Positions 8,626 through 18,508 of a stretch of DNA of 64,000 nucleotides are shown piece by piece (position 1 is the first letter of the stretch; each line of letters begins with the position of its first letter). A program made the translations under genes and the position numbers. This stretch comes from Mesorhabditis belari (taxonomy: Eukaryota; Nematoda; Chromadorea; Rhabditida; Rhabditidae). The notes beneath the pieces are model-generated. The model did no database searches and was not told where the DNA came from. It saw only the letters and a program-made list of their open reading frames with translations. The stretch spans positions 62,001-126,000 of the forward strand of contig CAUEEP010000700.1 in assembly GCA_958450365.1 (NCBI GenBank), written 5' to 3'.

Positions 8626-9494
8626 TTAGTTTATTCAGCGAATGTTGATGGGCATGGTACGAACCCCAGCCGGTCTATCACAAGGTTTACAGTGAAGAGT
8701 CAATGAGAAATACAACCAATAGACAAATTGAGTTGCATACATTCAGGAAATAAAGATGCTTATACCAGATAAAGTACTTGCATGAGATAGTCACAAACAT
8801 TTTGAGGAAAAACAAAAAATGTTGCAAGAATAAGACATCAGAATCGAAAGGAAAAAGATGAATGATCGCTTCTTTGGACGTGGAGAGGCTCTTCAGGACC
8901 GTCGTGCAGGTGAGGGGAGTCGTCGGGCATGTTCACTATCCGATGGCGCCTAGGGTTTAGGCATTGAGCGGCGGCACCATCATCAAGATCGCAGGGGGCC
9001 GAATCTCTTCTTCTTCTTCTTTGATGAGTCGCACATTTCTTCACCGTCGGGGCCGGCAGGGTGTGAGACGAAAGGCGGACCATCCGGGCATCTTCAGGTG
9101 GTGCCTGGGGTTGGCATAAAGCGGCGGCACACACCATCAGAGTTTGGCAGACGGCAGCGTCGAATCAACATCCTTTCTTGGCAGCAGCGAAGTCTTGGAG
9201 AGGCGTGAGTCGAGAGGCGGGGCTCCCAGACATCTTCAGGTGGTGCCTAGGGTTTAGGCATTGCGCAGCGGCACACACCATCAGAGCCTGGGAGGGGGCA
9301 GCATCGGATCACCGTCCTTCTTTGGCAACAGAGAGTTCTTGACGAGAGGAGAACGACGAGATTCTTCACCATCAGCAGAGGGGCCCATGAAGAGTGGAGT
9401 GACGAGGGGCCCTGGATCCAATCAAAGTTTTTCTCTGCTTTGCCCGACATCAATCGGGATTTGTTCCAGCAATGCTGCTTTCACAAAATCACCA
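8626..9494 (-). mobile_element. Non-coding U2-inserted element (family N), full copy
   Basis: This 869-bp insertion lies between U2 target blocks (8605-8625 and 9495-9515) with no meaningful ORF. Its 3' end shares the TTTATTCAG terminus and the following GGGCATGGTACGAACCCCAGCCGG stretch with family B 3' ends. The interior has three diverged repeats of about 140 bp around 8930, 9080 and 9225, each with CTTCAGGTGGTGCCT or the related GGTTTAGGCATTG and CGGCGGCAC. It looks like a non-autonomous element moved by the RT of its coding neighbours. Confidence 0.75.
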
Positions 9495-9548
9495 ATTAAG
9501 CCGATAAGAACAGATACTCCACATTGATCTTAGCCAGAGGCCAGAAGC
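9495..9548 (-). pseudogene. U2 snRNA 5' head with GGAGTA branch-site mutation
   Basis: U2 nt 4-57 with the GTAGTA to GGAGTA change also seen at 593-646. Its 5' end is fused to the fragment at 9549. It serves as target block for the N element on its lower side. Confidence 0.85.
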
Positions 9549-9731
9549 CAGTGGTTCCAATCAACGTTTTTCCCTGCTCCGCACAGCTCAATGAGTTTCG
9601 TCCTCCGCTCGACCGACAGATTGCTCTGAAGTATCTCCGAGACTGATGAGTCCAAAACTATGGGCTTTCGTCTTCCACTCGACCGACAGATTGCTCTGAA
9701 GTATCTCCGAGATTTACGAGTCCAAAAGCCT
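9549..9731 (-). mobile_element. Retrotransposon 5' fragment with internal tandem duplication
   Basis: Related to 647-759, but the CTCGACCGACAGATTGCTCTGAAG core occurs twice, about 68 bp apart. It has no ORF and is followed by the target block at 9732-9752. Confidence 0.55.
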
Positions 9732-9752
9732 ATTAAGCCGATAAGAACAGAT

Positions 9753-12700
9753 TAAGTTTATTCAGTGAATGTTTGTAAAATTTCAAATAATATTTGATGC
9801 CCGATGGCAATGGAATTGATGAATACAAATACAAATAGAAGTACTTGCATGGAATGAAGCGATAAGGTCAATAAATCACAATAGAATATATAGAAAATTG
9901 TTTTAAGATACAACAATTTTTGAGGAAAATGACTAATTCAAATAATAATGAATGTAGGACAATAAGTAAGAACTTCTCTCTGCTCAATCAACATATTGTT
10001 TGTTTCCGGTGAGGTGCTCGACGTAGATATCGCGAGACCATTTGATCGCATCCGAGACCATCAGTTTCTTCATGAGTTGACCATATCGCAGTGAGACGCC
10101 GAGTTGCCTAAGTATAACATCATTAGTTAAGCACCATCCACCAAGGGGGCCGACCGTAAAAGCGTCCAGGTAGACGTCGTAGTTGAGGGCCCGGAGTTGG
10201 TTGGCGATGTCGTCGTACTTCCGAAGCTTCTCTTGTCTGGAGTTGATGAAGGCGTCCACTCGGTTCTCGAATGGCATCGTCACGTCTATGATAGTCACCG
10301 TCTTGGCTTGCTCATCCTGGATTACGAGGTCGGGCCGTAAGTTGGAGTTAGTGCCTGGAACTTCTTGGTTAATACGAATTACTGAAGTTTCAGGGATTTT
10401 AACAGCCTTTACGAGTCGGTCCAAGATGGCGTTGTGTCTTCGGGTGATCGTCGCGAGATGAGGCTTGCAATGGCATAACACGTGGGGAAGAGTTTCGGAC
10501 GCGTGTCCACATCGCCTGCAACTTTTGTTACCATTACCAAATCTCTTAGTACCATTAAGGGGGACACAGTCCAAACGTGCTCGATGAATGAATCGCCAAT
10601 CTGCAAAACGGGTGAATTGACCCGTTTGCAGAAAGTGGTTCGAGCAGTTTGAACTGGTCGTAAGGCTATAAACTTTCCCCTGATCCGGCTTGGAGAAGAG
10701 GCTCTGGCGGTTGAACTCTCGGACGGCACAACGAAGGGAGTATTCGACGGTTGGGGCTGGAAGTTGGGTTTTATTTAGTAAAAGGTTAATTTTGCCAGAT
10801 TCCCATTTCCATTCGATGTCCATCTTCGCTTTCAGTCTTCGAGTTGCTATGCGTAGTCGGCTCCACATGTTGGTGATGTCGCTGGACTCGAGGCTGAAAT
10901 TTCCTTCCATTGAACCGTTAAGATATTGGCTAATTTCTTGTTCGTTACGTATAGCCCTTCGGAGTCGTTTGGTCACCGTCTCGTGGAGGCAGGCTGCGGC
11001 GAAATCCTTGACATCTGGTGAGGTGAGTAGTCGGAGGCCGTGCACAAGTTGGGAGACATCCGCCAGAACTGAAATTTTCTGTAAACCTAAGCCACCCATC
11101 TGATTGGAGAGATAGATGACTTCTGGGCTGGCTCGTTCCGGCAGATTCATCCATTTTTTGGCGGCAGACTTGAGCTTCTTGTCGAATGCTGTAAGTGGTT
11201 TCTTAGCTACAACACCGTTTTTTAGATGAAAAGAAATACACGGTAAAACAAAGGTGTTGATGGCGTCGGCCTTCTGCCATGGAGCGAGCAACGAGGAGTC
11301 GAGGGCTTCGAGCTGGGCGGTCATCTTCTCAATCACCTTCTGAGCGCTGGGAGCGGAGTGGTAGCCGGTGGGTGTGCCTAGGTGTTCGTAGAGATCATCT
11401 TTAGAGTGTACGGCTATAAATTCTCCCTGCACTTGAAGTCGGTTGTTGAGTGCTTTATTCTTCTTCCCATCGATGCACAGGCTGGCGCACTTCTTGGAGT
11501 TGAACTTCAGGCCAAGCCAGTCAGCTGCCGAGGAGACGACATCAAGCGTTTTCTGAAGTTGGGTTGGGGTACCTGTGATTACCGCAAGGTCGTCCGCGTA
11601 GGCAAGCACATCCACAACTCGTCCATGCATCTTGTATCCGTTGTTGGTTTGCGAGACGGCTCGGAGAAGTGGCTCAAGTGTTAGATTAAAAATGATTGGT
11701 GATAAAGGACAGCCTTGCTTTACTCCTGCCTGTATCCGGATGTCGTCGGTGGGGCCAGTGGAGCTTCGGATGGTGGTGGAGCATTCGGAGTAGAGGCGGC
11801 GGATGACATCGATTGCAGTGGTGTTGAGTCCGGCGTACTTGAGGGCACTGAAAATTGACTGGTGGGGCACACTACCAAATGCATTTGTTAAATCTAGCCA
11901 TGCCATAGAAACTTGTTTTCGGTTCCGGCGGGCGTCCACGATGGTCGATTGGAGAACGAAGTTGTGTTCGGCACATCCATCCGCTGCCACGAATCCCTTC
12001 TGCGATTTCGAGATGCGTCCATTGCGGCTTGCCCACTTCCCGAGACGGTTTGCTAAAACAGAAGCGTACACCTTAGAAATTGTATTGGACATGGAGATAG
12101 GTCTCCAGTTGTTAACTTCTCTTTTGTCGCCCTTTTTGTGGAGTAGCACCGTCGACGATTGGTTCCATTTCGCCGGCACGTGTTGAAGTCGATGGCAAGC
12201 GTTGAAGATGGCGGCGAGGATGTGTCCCCCATTGTCGAATTTCTTCCAAACGGCGTAGCGAAGGAGGTCCGGGCCAGGCGCGGTGTTGGAGCATCGGGAG
12301 AGACGGGACCAGACCTCTTGAACTGTAAAACTTTGGTTAAATGGGTCAACATCACCGGCCAAGTTGTCCTCTTGTTCTGGCACGAAGTCGGGCACATTCG
12401 GATCCACCGGTTGAGACGGTCCAAACACTTCACTGAAATGACGGTGGAGGTCGTTGGCTGGAATTTGACAAAAGGGTGAACCGGCTTCCACAACTTCTCT
12501 GAATGCCCGTGGACGGGACTTCCGGTACAACTTCTGGATCCTCGAGGCGGCCTTTGGATCGTATCGTGGTGGTCCTCTTCTTCGTGCTGGGGCTGGCGGC
12601 TGTCTTCTTGGCTGGACTGAGCGTGGGCTCTTCGGCGGCGCGTCTCCCATCTTTGTTGTCTTCTTCGCCTCTTCCACGAGCTGTTCGAGCAGGGTGTCTA

Positions 12701-14314
12701 GATCTTGAGGATTAGTAACCCTATTAAACTTGTCCGTCCATTCCCGTTGATGAGTAGCTCCATTGGCGGCCATTGGTGGCGGTTGAGGCATTGGAGGGCT
12801 TCTCGGCGGGGTCCGGTGGTGGATGGTGAAGGTCTCGTTCAGCTCGGCTAGTGGGCTTGGTGGTGGCGTGGCGTGTAGGTGTCGTGGAGGGCTTGGCGGT
12901 GGTGGAGGTGGCGAGGCGTGTAGTAGGCGAGCGGCAGCGGGTCCGGCGATCGGTGAACCGATTACAGCCATTTCCTCAATTAGAGTTTCATTAGAAGTTT
13001 CCTTAGTAATCACATGAGAAAACTCTGGCTGACCGTTCCTTTTGCTTCTTGTCGTTGCCTTAAGAGGTGGAGGTGGCAGTGGGCGGGCTTGGGCAGGTTC
13101 GTGATGTGGCGATCCGGCGACCACGACCATCTCCTCAATTGTTTCATTAGTCACCCCCAACTGACCTCTCCTGTTCCGTGTGGTCGTTGCCTTCTTCTTG
13201 CAGCTGGGAACGTGTAGGGTGAAATCCCTCTTGGCATTGAAGTGGGTGTTGCATCGAGAGCATTCGAGGACGAGCTTGGAGACGTGTATCCGAAGGTGCG
13301 TCTGCAAACTTTTCATTGCGGTAAATTTGGCTGCGGGACATAAACGACACTTTAAATCTAGTTCTTCTACACTTTCTAGTTTGACTATGTAATTGTTATA
13401 AAGTAGGGGGAACCCATCCTCTTCGCATGCTCTCTTCAAGTGTTCGTCCGCCTTCTTCTTGGTGTCGAACTCCATGTCGCAGCTCCTGCACCTGAAAACA
13501 AACTCATCCTTCCAGCCGTGCTTGTTCCCCAGGTGTTTCTTGAGATCCCCATGCCGAATGTAGAGTCCCTCGCACCATTTGCATTTTAGTCGATCGTCGA
13601 GAGGCATATCGAGAAAGTATTTAGTGGTTAGTGTTTCCGTTAAAGTAAACCTCCCTGCCATTTCGACGTCCTTCGTGGTGTCCTCGGCAGGATGCGAGGA
13701 GGCTTTTGGGCTGGCATCTCGTCGGGGCACGTGGTGGTAGTTGGTGGGTTCCTTAGCATCCCGTGAGTGTGAGTCGGTGTCGCCCGGCATTGAATGGGTT
13801 TGTCTCGGCAATGCTGCCTTAACAGTGACACCATCCAAGCCGATAATGTCGTGTGGCACGTCGTTTGGGTAGACTTGGGAAGAGTTGGCATCGCGTCTGG
13901 GCTCGTGTAGTCGTGTAGTCGGGTCTGCGTCCGTGGCGCCCGGCATTAAATGGGGTTGACTCGGCAATGCTGCCTTACCAATCCGACCATTTAAGCCGAT
14001 AAGGTCTTCTTCGTCGTCCCTGGAGTCAACATTCGGCGTGACGGGGTAGCTCAACCGCTTTTGATCGCAGGAGCTGGGGCTAAAAATAAAGCCCCCCCCG
14101 TCTTCCGAGCTAGTTAACGTCACAGGGGAATCGATGGCTTTTATAGACTGGGGCTGTCTGTGCGTGGAGGCGGGGACGGAAGAGGCGACGAGGGAGGCTT
14201 CCCTTTGAAGTCGATGTAGACGCCTCGTGGTTCTCATAGTTCCAATCTCCGTGTTGTACTGTTCCAGCCTTACCCAGTATACACCGGTGCGTGACGTTAA
14301 CAAGCGATAAACTT
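9753..14314 (-). mobile_element. Full-length family A U2-specific RLE retrotransposon
   Basis: A complete 4562-bp element: 5' UTR of 11 bp (14304-14314), one ORF (9984-14303) and a 3' UTR (9753-9983) ending in the shared TTTATTCAG-type terminus. It is bounded by 21-bp U2 blocks at 9732-9752 and 14315-14335. No poly(A) tail is visible at the 3' end. It is the only copy in the window with both ends and an uninterrupted frame, hence the best candidate for activity. Confidence 0.9.
9984..14303 (-). CDS. Family A polyprotein: zinc fingers, RT, CCHC, restriction-like endonuclease (1439 aa)
   Basis: One frame begins MLTSRTGVYWVRLEQYN. Residues 1-235 are low-complexity leader. Four zinc fingers lie at about 241-262 (CKWCEGLY), 272-292 (CRSCDMEF), 319-340 (CRLCPAAK) and 348-368 (CSRCNTHF). 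A proline-rich linker (about 400-520) precedes RT (about 680-960) with WRPISMSN, WLDLTNAFGSVPH, GVKQGCPLSP and the catalytic YADD at about 901-904. A thumb region leads to CRRCGHASETLPHVLCHC and the endonuclease core RPDLVIQD...IDVTMPFE; it ends NKQYVD. There is no apurinic endonuclease domain and no Ulp1-type protease, unlike NeSL elements. It should nick U2 and prime cDNA synthesis there. The start codon is the first Met, only 11 bp from the element 5' end. Confidence 0.92.
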   Translation of the reverse strand: MLTSRTGVYWVRLEQYNTEIGTMRTTRRLHRLQREASLVASSVPASTHRQPQSIKAIDSPVTLTSSEDGGGFIFSPSSCDQKRLSYPVTPNVDSRDDEEDLIGLNGRIGKAALPSQPHLMPGATDADPTTRLHEPRRDANSSQVYPNDVPHDIIGLDGVTVKAALPRQTHSMPGDTDSHSRDAKEPTNYHHVPRRDASPKASSHPAEDTTKDVEMAGRFTLTETLTTKYFLDMPLDDRLKCKWCEGLYIRHGDLKKHLGNKHGWKDEFVFRCRSCDMEFDTKKKADEHLKRACEEDGFPLLYNNYIVKLESVEELDLKCRLCPAAKFTAMKSLQTHLRIHVSKLVLECSRCNTHFNAKRDFTLHVPSCKKKATTTRNRRGQLGVTNETIEEMVVVAGSPHHEPAQARPLPPPPLKATTRSKRNGQPEFSHVITKETSNETLIEEMAVIGSPIAGPAAARLLHASPPPPPPSPPRHLHATPPPSPLAELNETFTIHHRTPPRSPPMPQPPPMAANGATHQREWTDKFNRVTNPQDLDTLLEQLVEEAKKTTKMGDAPPKSPRSVQPRRQPPAPARRRGPPRYDPKAASRIQKLYRKSRPRAFREVVEAGSPFCQIPANDLHRHFSEVFGPSQPVDPNVPDFVPEQEDNLAGDVDPFNQSFTVQEVWSRLSRCSNTAPGPDLLRYAVWKKFDNGGHILAAIFNACHRLQHVPAKWNQSSTVLLHKKGDKREVNNWRPISMSNTISKVYASVLANRLGKWASRNGRISKSQKGFVAADGCAEHNFVLQSTIVDARRNRKQVSMAWLDLTNAFGSVPHQSIFSALKYAGLNTTAIDVIRRLYSECSTTIRSSTGPTDDIRIQAGVKQGCPLSPIIFNLTLEPLLRAVSQTNNGYKMHGRVVDVLAYADDLAVITGTPTQLQKTLDVVSSAADWLGLKFNSKKCASLCIDGKKNKALNNRLQVQGEFIAVHSKDDLYEHLGTPTGYHSAPSAQKVIEKMTAQLEALDSSLLAPWQKADAINTFVLPCISFHLKNGVVAKKPLTAFDKKLKSAAKKWMNLPERASPEVIYLSNQMGGLGLQKISVLADVSQLVHGLRLLTSPDVKDFAAACLHETVTKRLRRAIRNEQEISQYLNGSMEGNFSLESSDITNMWSRLRIATRRLKAKMDIEWKWESGKINLLLNKTQLPAPTVEYSLRCAVREFNRQSLFSKPDQGKVYSLTTSSNCSNHFLQTGQFTRFADWRFIHRARLDCVPLNGTKRFGNGNKSCRRCGHASETLPHVLCHCKPHLATITRRHNAILDRLVKAVKIPETSVIRINQEVPGTNSNLRPDLVIQDEQAKTVTIIDVTMPFENRVDAFINSRQEKLRKYDDIANQLRALNYDVYLDAFTVGPLGGWCLTNDVILRQLGVSLRYGQLMKKLMVSDAIKWSRDIYVEHLTGNKQYVD

Positions 14315-14335
14315 ATTAAGCCGATAAGAACAGAT
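14315..14335. repeat. U2 target-site duplication between stacked elements (reference copy)
   Basis: The plus strand reads attaagccgataagaacaga plus t, which is U2 nt 57 down to 37. The same block separates elements at 4514-4533, 8605-8625, 18488-18508, 22661-22681, 30308-30328 and 39664-39684, and marks element 3' ends at 2419-2439, 9732-9752, 26195-26215 and 35644-35663. Each element 3' end joins nt 37 and each 5' end follows nt 57, which implies staggered nicks 20-21 nt apart. Confidence 0.92.
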
Positions 14336-14751
14336 TAAGTTTATTTCAGTGCATGATGGGCATGGTACAAAACCCCAGCCGGTCTATCACAACGGATTAA
14401 AATACAGGAAATGTATGAACCCACATTTAAGAAAACATAGGGTATATGCAAACACAGAAAGGGTTGAATGAGGAATAGTAGAAGGGCCTAGTGAATTAGG
14501 AAACCATGAGAAGAGGTATGCACAGATAGAAATGTTGAGTAGAATATAGAACATTAGAGCACAAAGCAATAAATGTTATGAACCTATAGGAAAACACAAG
14601 ACTAAATGAAAGTCAGAACGAAAGTTAGATATGAGAGATATGTGAGATGCATTATCACAGATATTTGATCGCAAGATAGGGATGATTTTGGCTAGGAGGA
14701 GACAAAAGAGAAAGACAACAAGAGAGCAAGAAGGAGGAGAAGACTAGGAAC

Positions 14752-17700
14752 TCAAGGGTCGTATTGGCGGGCTCCAGTGATGTGTTCGACGTAGATGTCC
14801 CGGCTCCATTTCACGGCATCCGACACCATCAGCTTCTTCATGAGACGTGCGTAGCGGAAGGAGACACCAAGCTTCTTGAGGAGTTCGTCGTTGGCGAGAT
14901 CCCATCCACCGAGCGGGCCGACCACGAAAGCGTCGAGGATCACCGAGTAGCCGAGAGCTTCGAAGTGCTGGGCGATCGTTTGGTACTTGCGTTGTTTTTC
15001 TTGGCGGGCAGCTTGGAAGGCTTCGGGTCGGTTCTCGAATGGCATCGTGACGTCGATGAGTTGCACCGTCTTGAGGGTTGGGTCGATGATCAAGATGTCG
15101 GGCCGGAATTTCGCATCGAAGTTGGGCACGTGTTGGTTGAGTCGGACTTGGCTTGTGACTGGCGGCTTGAGGGCTTTGACGAGACGGTCGACGATGGCAT
15201 TGTGTCGGCGGGTGATTGCAACCATGTGCGGGTTGCAGTGGCACAGCACATGGGGCAGAGTTTCGTTTGGATGAGCACATCGTCGGCACCGTCTGTCGCC
15301 TGGACCGAAGCGTCGAGTCCCGTTGAGTGGCACGCAGTCGAGTCGGGCACGGTGAAGGAAGCGCCAGTCAGCGAAGCGGGTGAAGGAGCCGTCACGCATG
15401 AAGTGGTTGGAAGAAGTGGAGAGCGTGGTGACGGTGTAGACCTTCCCTTGATCCGGCTTTGCGAGAAGTTGGCGGAGATGGTAGTCGCGGATGGCACTTC
15501 GGAGAGTCGTTTCGACGGTTCGTGGTGGGATGTTGGAGCCGTTCAGTTGGAGCGTGAGTTGGTCGACGAGCCACACCCATTGCACAGCCATGAACTTGTG
15601 GAGGCTACGGGTAGCCACTCGGAGACGAGACCACATCGAAGAGAGGTCGGAAGAAGCTCGGGCAAAGTCTCCATCGAGTCGGCCATTGAGGTAGTCGGCA
15701 AGTTCTTCGTTGGAGGCGGCACGACGGAGCTTCTTCTTGACCACGTCTCGGAGCTGTGGATAGGCGATGGGCTGCATGTTGGCCGTGGAGAGCAGGCGGA
15801 GGGCGTGGACGAGTTGGAACACATCAGCGAGCGGGTTCATTTGAAGGAAGCCGAGTCCACCCATCTGGTTGGAGAGGTAGACCACTTCCGGGCTGCCACG
15901 TGACGGGAGATTGAGCCACTTCTTGCCGAGAGCCTTCAGCTTGTTGTCGAATTCGGTCAGAGGCTCCTTTGGGACGACACCGTTCTTCAGATGGAAGGAG
16001 AGGCATGGGAGTACGAACGTGTTGACCGCATCAGCTTTCTGCCATGGTGCAAAGAAGAGATTTGTCGATTGACTCGATGTGGTTTGTCATCTTCTGCAGG
16101 GCAAGTTCGGCGGATGGGGCCCGGTGGTATCCCGTGGGTACTCCGAGGTGTTCGTAGGTGTCGTCTTCTTTCAGCATGACCATTGGCTTGGCTTGGATGT
16201 TGAATGGCACTGGAAGGGCGGTGTGTTGGCGACCATCGATGACGAGTGAAGCACACTTCTTGGCGTTGAAGGCGAGTCCAGACCAGGAGGCGACGGTGGT
16301 GACCATATCGAGCATGTCGTGTAGGCGAACCGAGCTTTTGGCGACGAGGGCGATGTCATCGGCGTACGCGAGTACGTCGATGTGTTCTCCGTTGAGTTGG
16401 TACCCACACTGTTGGTCGTGTAAGGCACGGAGCATCGGTTCGAGGGCCAGGTTGAAAACAATGGGGCTGAGTGGGCACCCTTGTTTCACCCCGGCTTGGA
16501 TTCGGATGGCATCGGTTGGTCCGTCGGAGCTCCTGATCGTGGTGGAGGCGTTGGAGTAGAGTCGCTTCACCGTCTCGATGGAGTTGTCGTGGAGGCCAGC
16601 AAACTTCAGTGACTCGAAGAGCATCTCGTGTGGGACGGAGCCGAAGGCATTGGTGAGGTCCAGCCACGAGATGGCTACGGTTTGGCGAGTCCTTCGGGCG
16701 TCATTGATCACCGTCTGGAGTGTGAAGTTGTGCTCGGCGCATCCGTCAACCGCCATGAAGCCCTTCTGCGACGATGAGACACGTTGGTGGCGAGCTGCCC
16801 AGGAGCCAAGACGGGCGGAGAGGCACGAGGCGTAGGTCTTGGCAATCGTGTTGGAGAGGGTGATGGGCCTCCAGTTGCCAACGTCCGTCTTGTCTCCCTT
16901 CTTGTGAATCAGGATCGTCGAGGACTCGTTCCAGGTGGTCGGTACACATCGAAGTCGGTGGATCGTGTTGAAGAGTGTGGAGAGGATGTGAGCACCGATG
17001 TCGAACTTCTTCCAGGACACGTAGCGAATGCCATCTGGGCCGGGAGCCGTGTTGGAGCAGCGGACGAGGCGTTTCCACACTTCTTCAGGGGTGAAGTCGG
17101 TGGAGAACGGGTCGGCCTCGTCGGCTGGGATTGGCTTGACTTGTGGCGGCACCAGGGCTGGCATTGGTCCTACGAGTGGAGGTGATGGGCCGAAGACTTG
17201 CGTGAAGTGTTGATGTAGAGTTGTTTTGTCGATGGCGCAAAACGGTGAATCAGCGTCGACCACTTCCCGGAAGGCGCGTGAACGAGAAGATCGATAGAGC
17301 TTCTGTATCCTCGCGGCGTCCTTCGGGTTGTAGGTTTGTCTCGGACGCGGCTTTCGGCGGTTGGGTTGGCCTTGAACACGCGGAGGTGGTCGAGAGGGTG
17401 CTTTTTCACCGTCTGCTTGGCAGGTCTTCTTCTTCACTTCACGGATCAGGTCGGCGAGTGTGGCGTCGAGTTCGACTTCGGTGGTGACGGCTTCGATGCG
17501 GCGGCACCATTCGGCTTGAAGTTGGGTACGTCTGTGCAGTTGTGGCGGTGGCGTAGAAGCGTGTGGATGTGGAGGACCAGGAAGCGGCGAAGAGGCGTTC
17601 GTCAGCATCGGTGTTGGCGGCACGGGCAAGACAGGCTCAGACACAGACTCACGTGGTGGCACGATTGGCACCTGCACACGTGGTGGCACGATTGGCGCCT

Positions 17701-18454
17701 GCGCTGGCTGAGCTGTCTGCACTGGCACGAGAGCTGCTGACATGGCGCACGTCTTCTGATGGCGGTGGCATTCCTTGGCGGTCGGGAAGAGGCGACGACA
17801 TCCACGGCAGCGAAAGGTGATCCGCTTTCCGTGGACGTCGCGCAGGTGTCGAGTGAGTCCTCCTTGCATCACATACGGCTTCTTGTTGCAGAGTGCACAT
17901 TGGTACGTGGCGTCGAGATGTGGCAGGTCCAGTGGGTATTTGTTGTCGTCGGTGTCGTCATCGTCGTTGGTGAGCGTTCCCGGATGTCCTGTTCCTGGCG
18001 GCGGCGGCGAGAGCGGCGGCAACACATGCGGCGCCGGTGGCGGCTGCGCGGACCCAGGGGGAGCTCGGGTGGCTCGCGGACGACGAGAGGGCGGCACTTC
18101 GGATTCATCTTCGGGGCTGTAGTCGTTGGTGGGCTGGGTTCTTCTTCTTCTTGATGAGTTGGAGCGAGGCGTGGGGTCGTCTTCTTCTTGGTTTGTCTTA
18201 CGCGCTGCGCTGGGGTCGGCTTGGCTAATTTCTTTTGGCGGGGTGGGTGGCTTTGGTATCTTTTCGGAATCAGGTTCCGTGGCTTTTCTTTTAGCCGTTA
18301 TCCCACACTCTTCCGCTTTGGGGCCTCGCCTTCCCGGGTTGGGGGGTCTTTCTTTTACTCTTTCTTCATTGGATCGCATATCCTCAGGTGTTCGGTCCCC
18401 CACAGGTGCGTGGGGGACCGAGATCACGCTAAAACCAAAATTCATCCTCGGCAT
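14752..18454 (-). pseudogene. Family B1 protein: two zinc fingers, RT, endonuclease; one-base frameshift
   Basis: The start MPRMNFGFSVISVPH leads into a P/R/S-rich leader, two zinc fingers (CALCNKKPYVMQGGLTRH..., CRGCRRLFPTAKECHRH...), a proline-rich linker, RT motifs SQKGFMAVDGCAEHNF, WLDLTNAFGSVPH, GVKQGCPLSP and YADDIALV. An extra A in the run at 16051-16053 (GCAAAGAAG where other copies have GCAAGAAG) ends the frame near 16031. The frame resumes at 15885 (MVYLSNQMGGLGFLQ) through CRRCAHPNETLPHVLCHC, RPDILIID and IDVTMPFE to GARQYDP. Apart from this base the protein would be about 1230 aa. Confidence 0.9.
18394..18419 (-). promoter_or_regulatory. Conserved 10-bp hairpin near the start of the family B ORF
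   Basis: GGTCCCCCAC, a 6-nt loop, then GTGGGGGACC, over codons for the VPHAPVGDRT region about 12 codons into the ORF. Every copy with this region has the stem intact: 498-523, 18394-18419, 22566-22591 (loop changed, stem kept) and 30213-30238. A role in translation or RNA packaging is possible but unproven. Confidence 0.55.
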
Positions 18455-18508
18455 CGATCAACGTTCTTTCTCTGCTCAAATCAACGTATTAAGCCGATAA
18501 GAACAGAT

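Larger units (their letters stand above)
14336..18487 (-). mobile_element. Nearly full-length family B1 retrotransposon
   Basis: A 4152-bp element with both ends in place, bounded by U2 blocks 14315-14335 and 18488-18508. The 3' UTR is about 14336-14751 and the 5' UTR 18455-18487. Its ORF carries a single frameshift. The 3' UTR and leader are almost identical to the next copy at 18509. Confidence 0.88.

Noticed and set aside
9984..14303. NeSL-type (SL1-targeted, Ulp1 protease) element
   Set aside because: The insertions are in U2, not SL1, and no cysteine protease domain is visible in the ORF.
9984..14303. Keno-type U2 element (Tx1 clade)
   Set aside because: Those carry an N-terminal apurinic endonuclease; here a C-terminal CCHC and restriction-like endonuclease is present instead.
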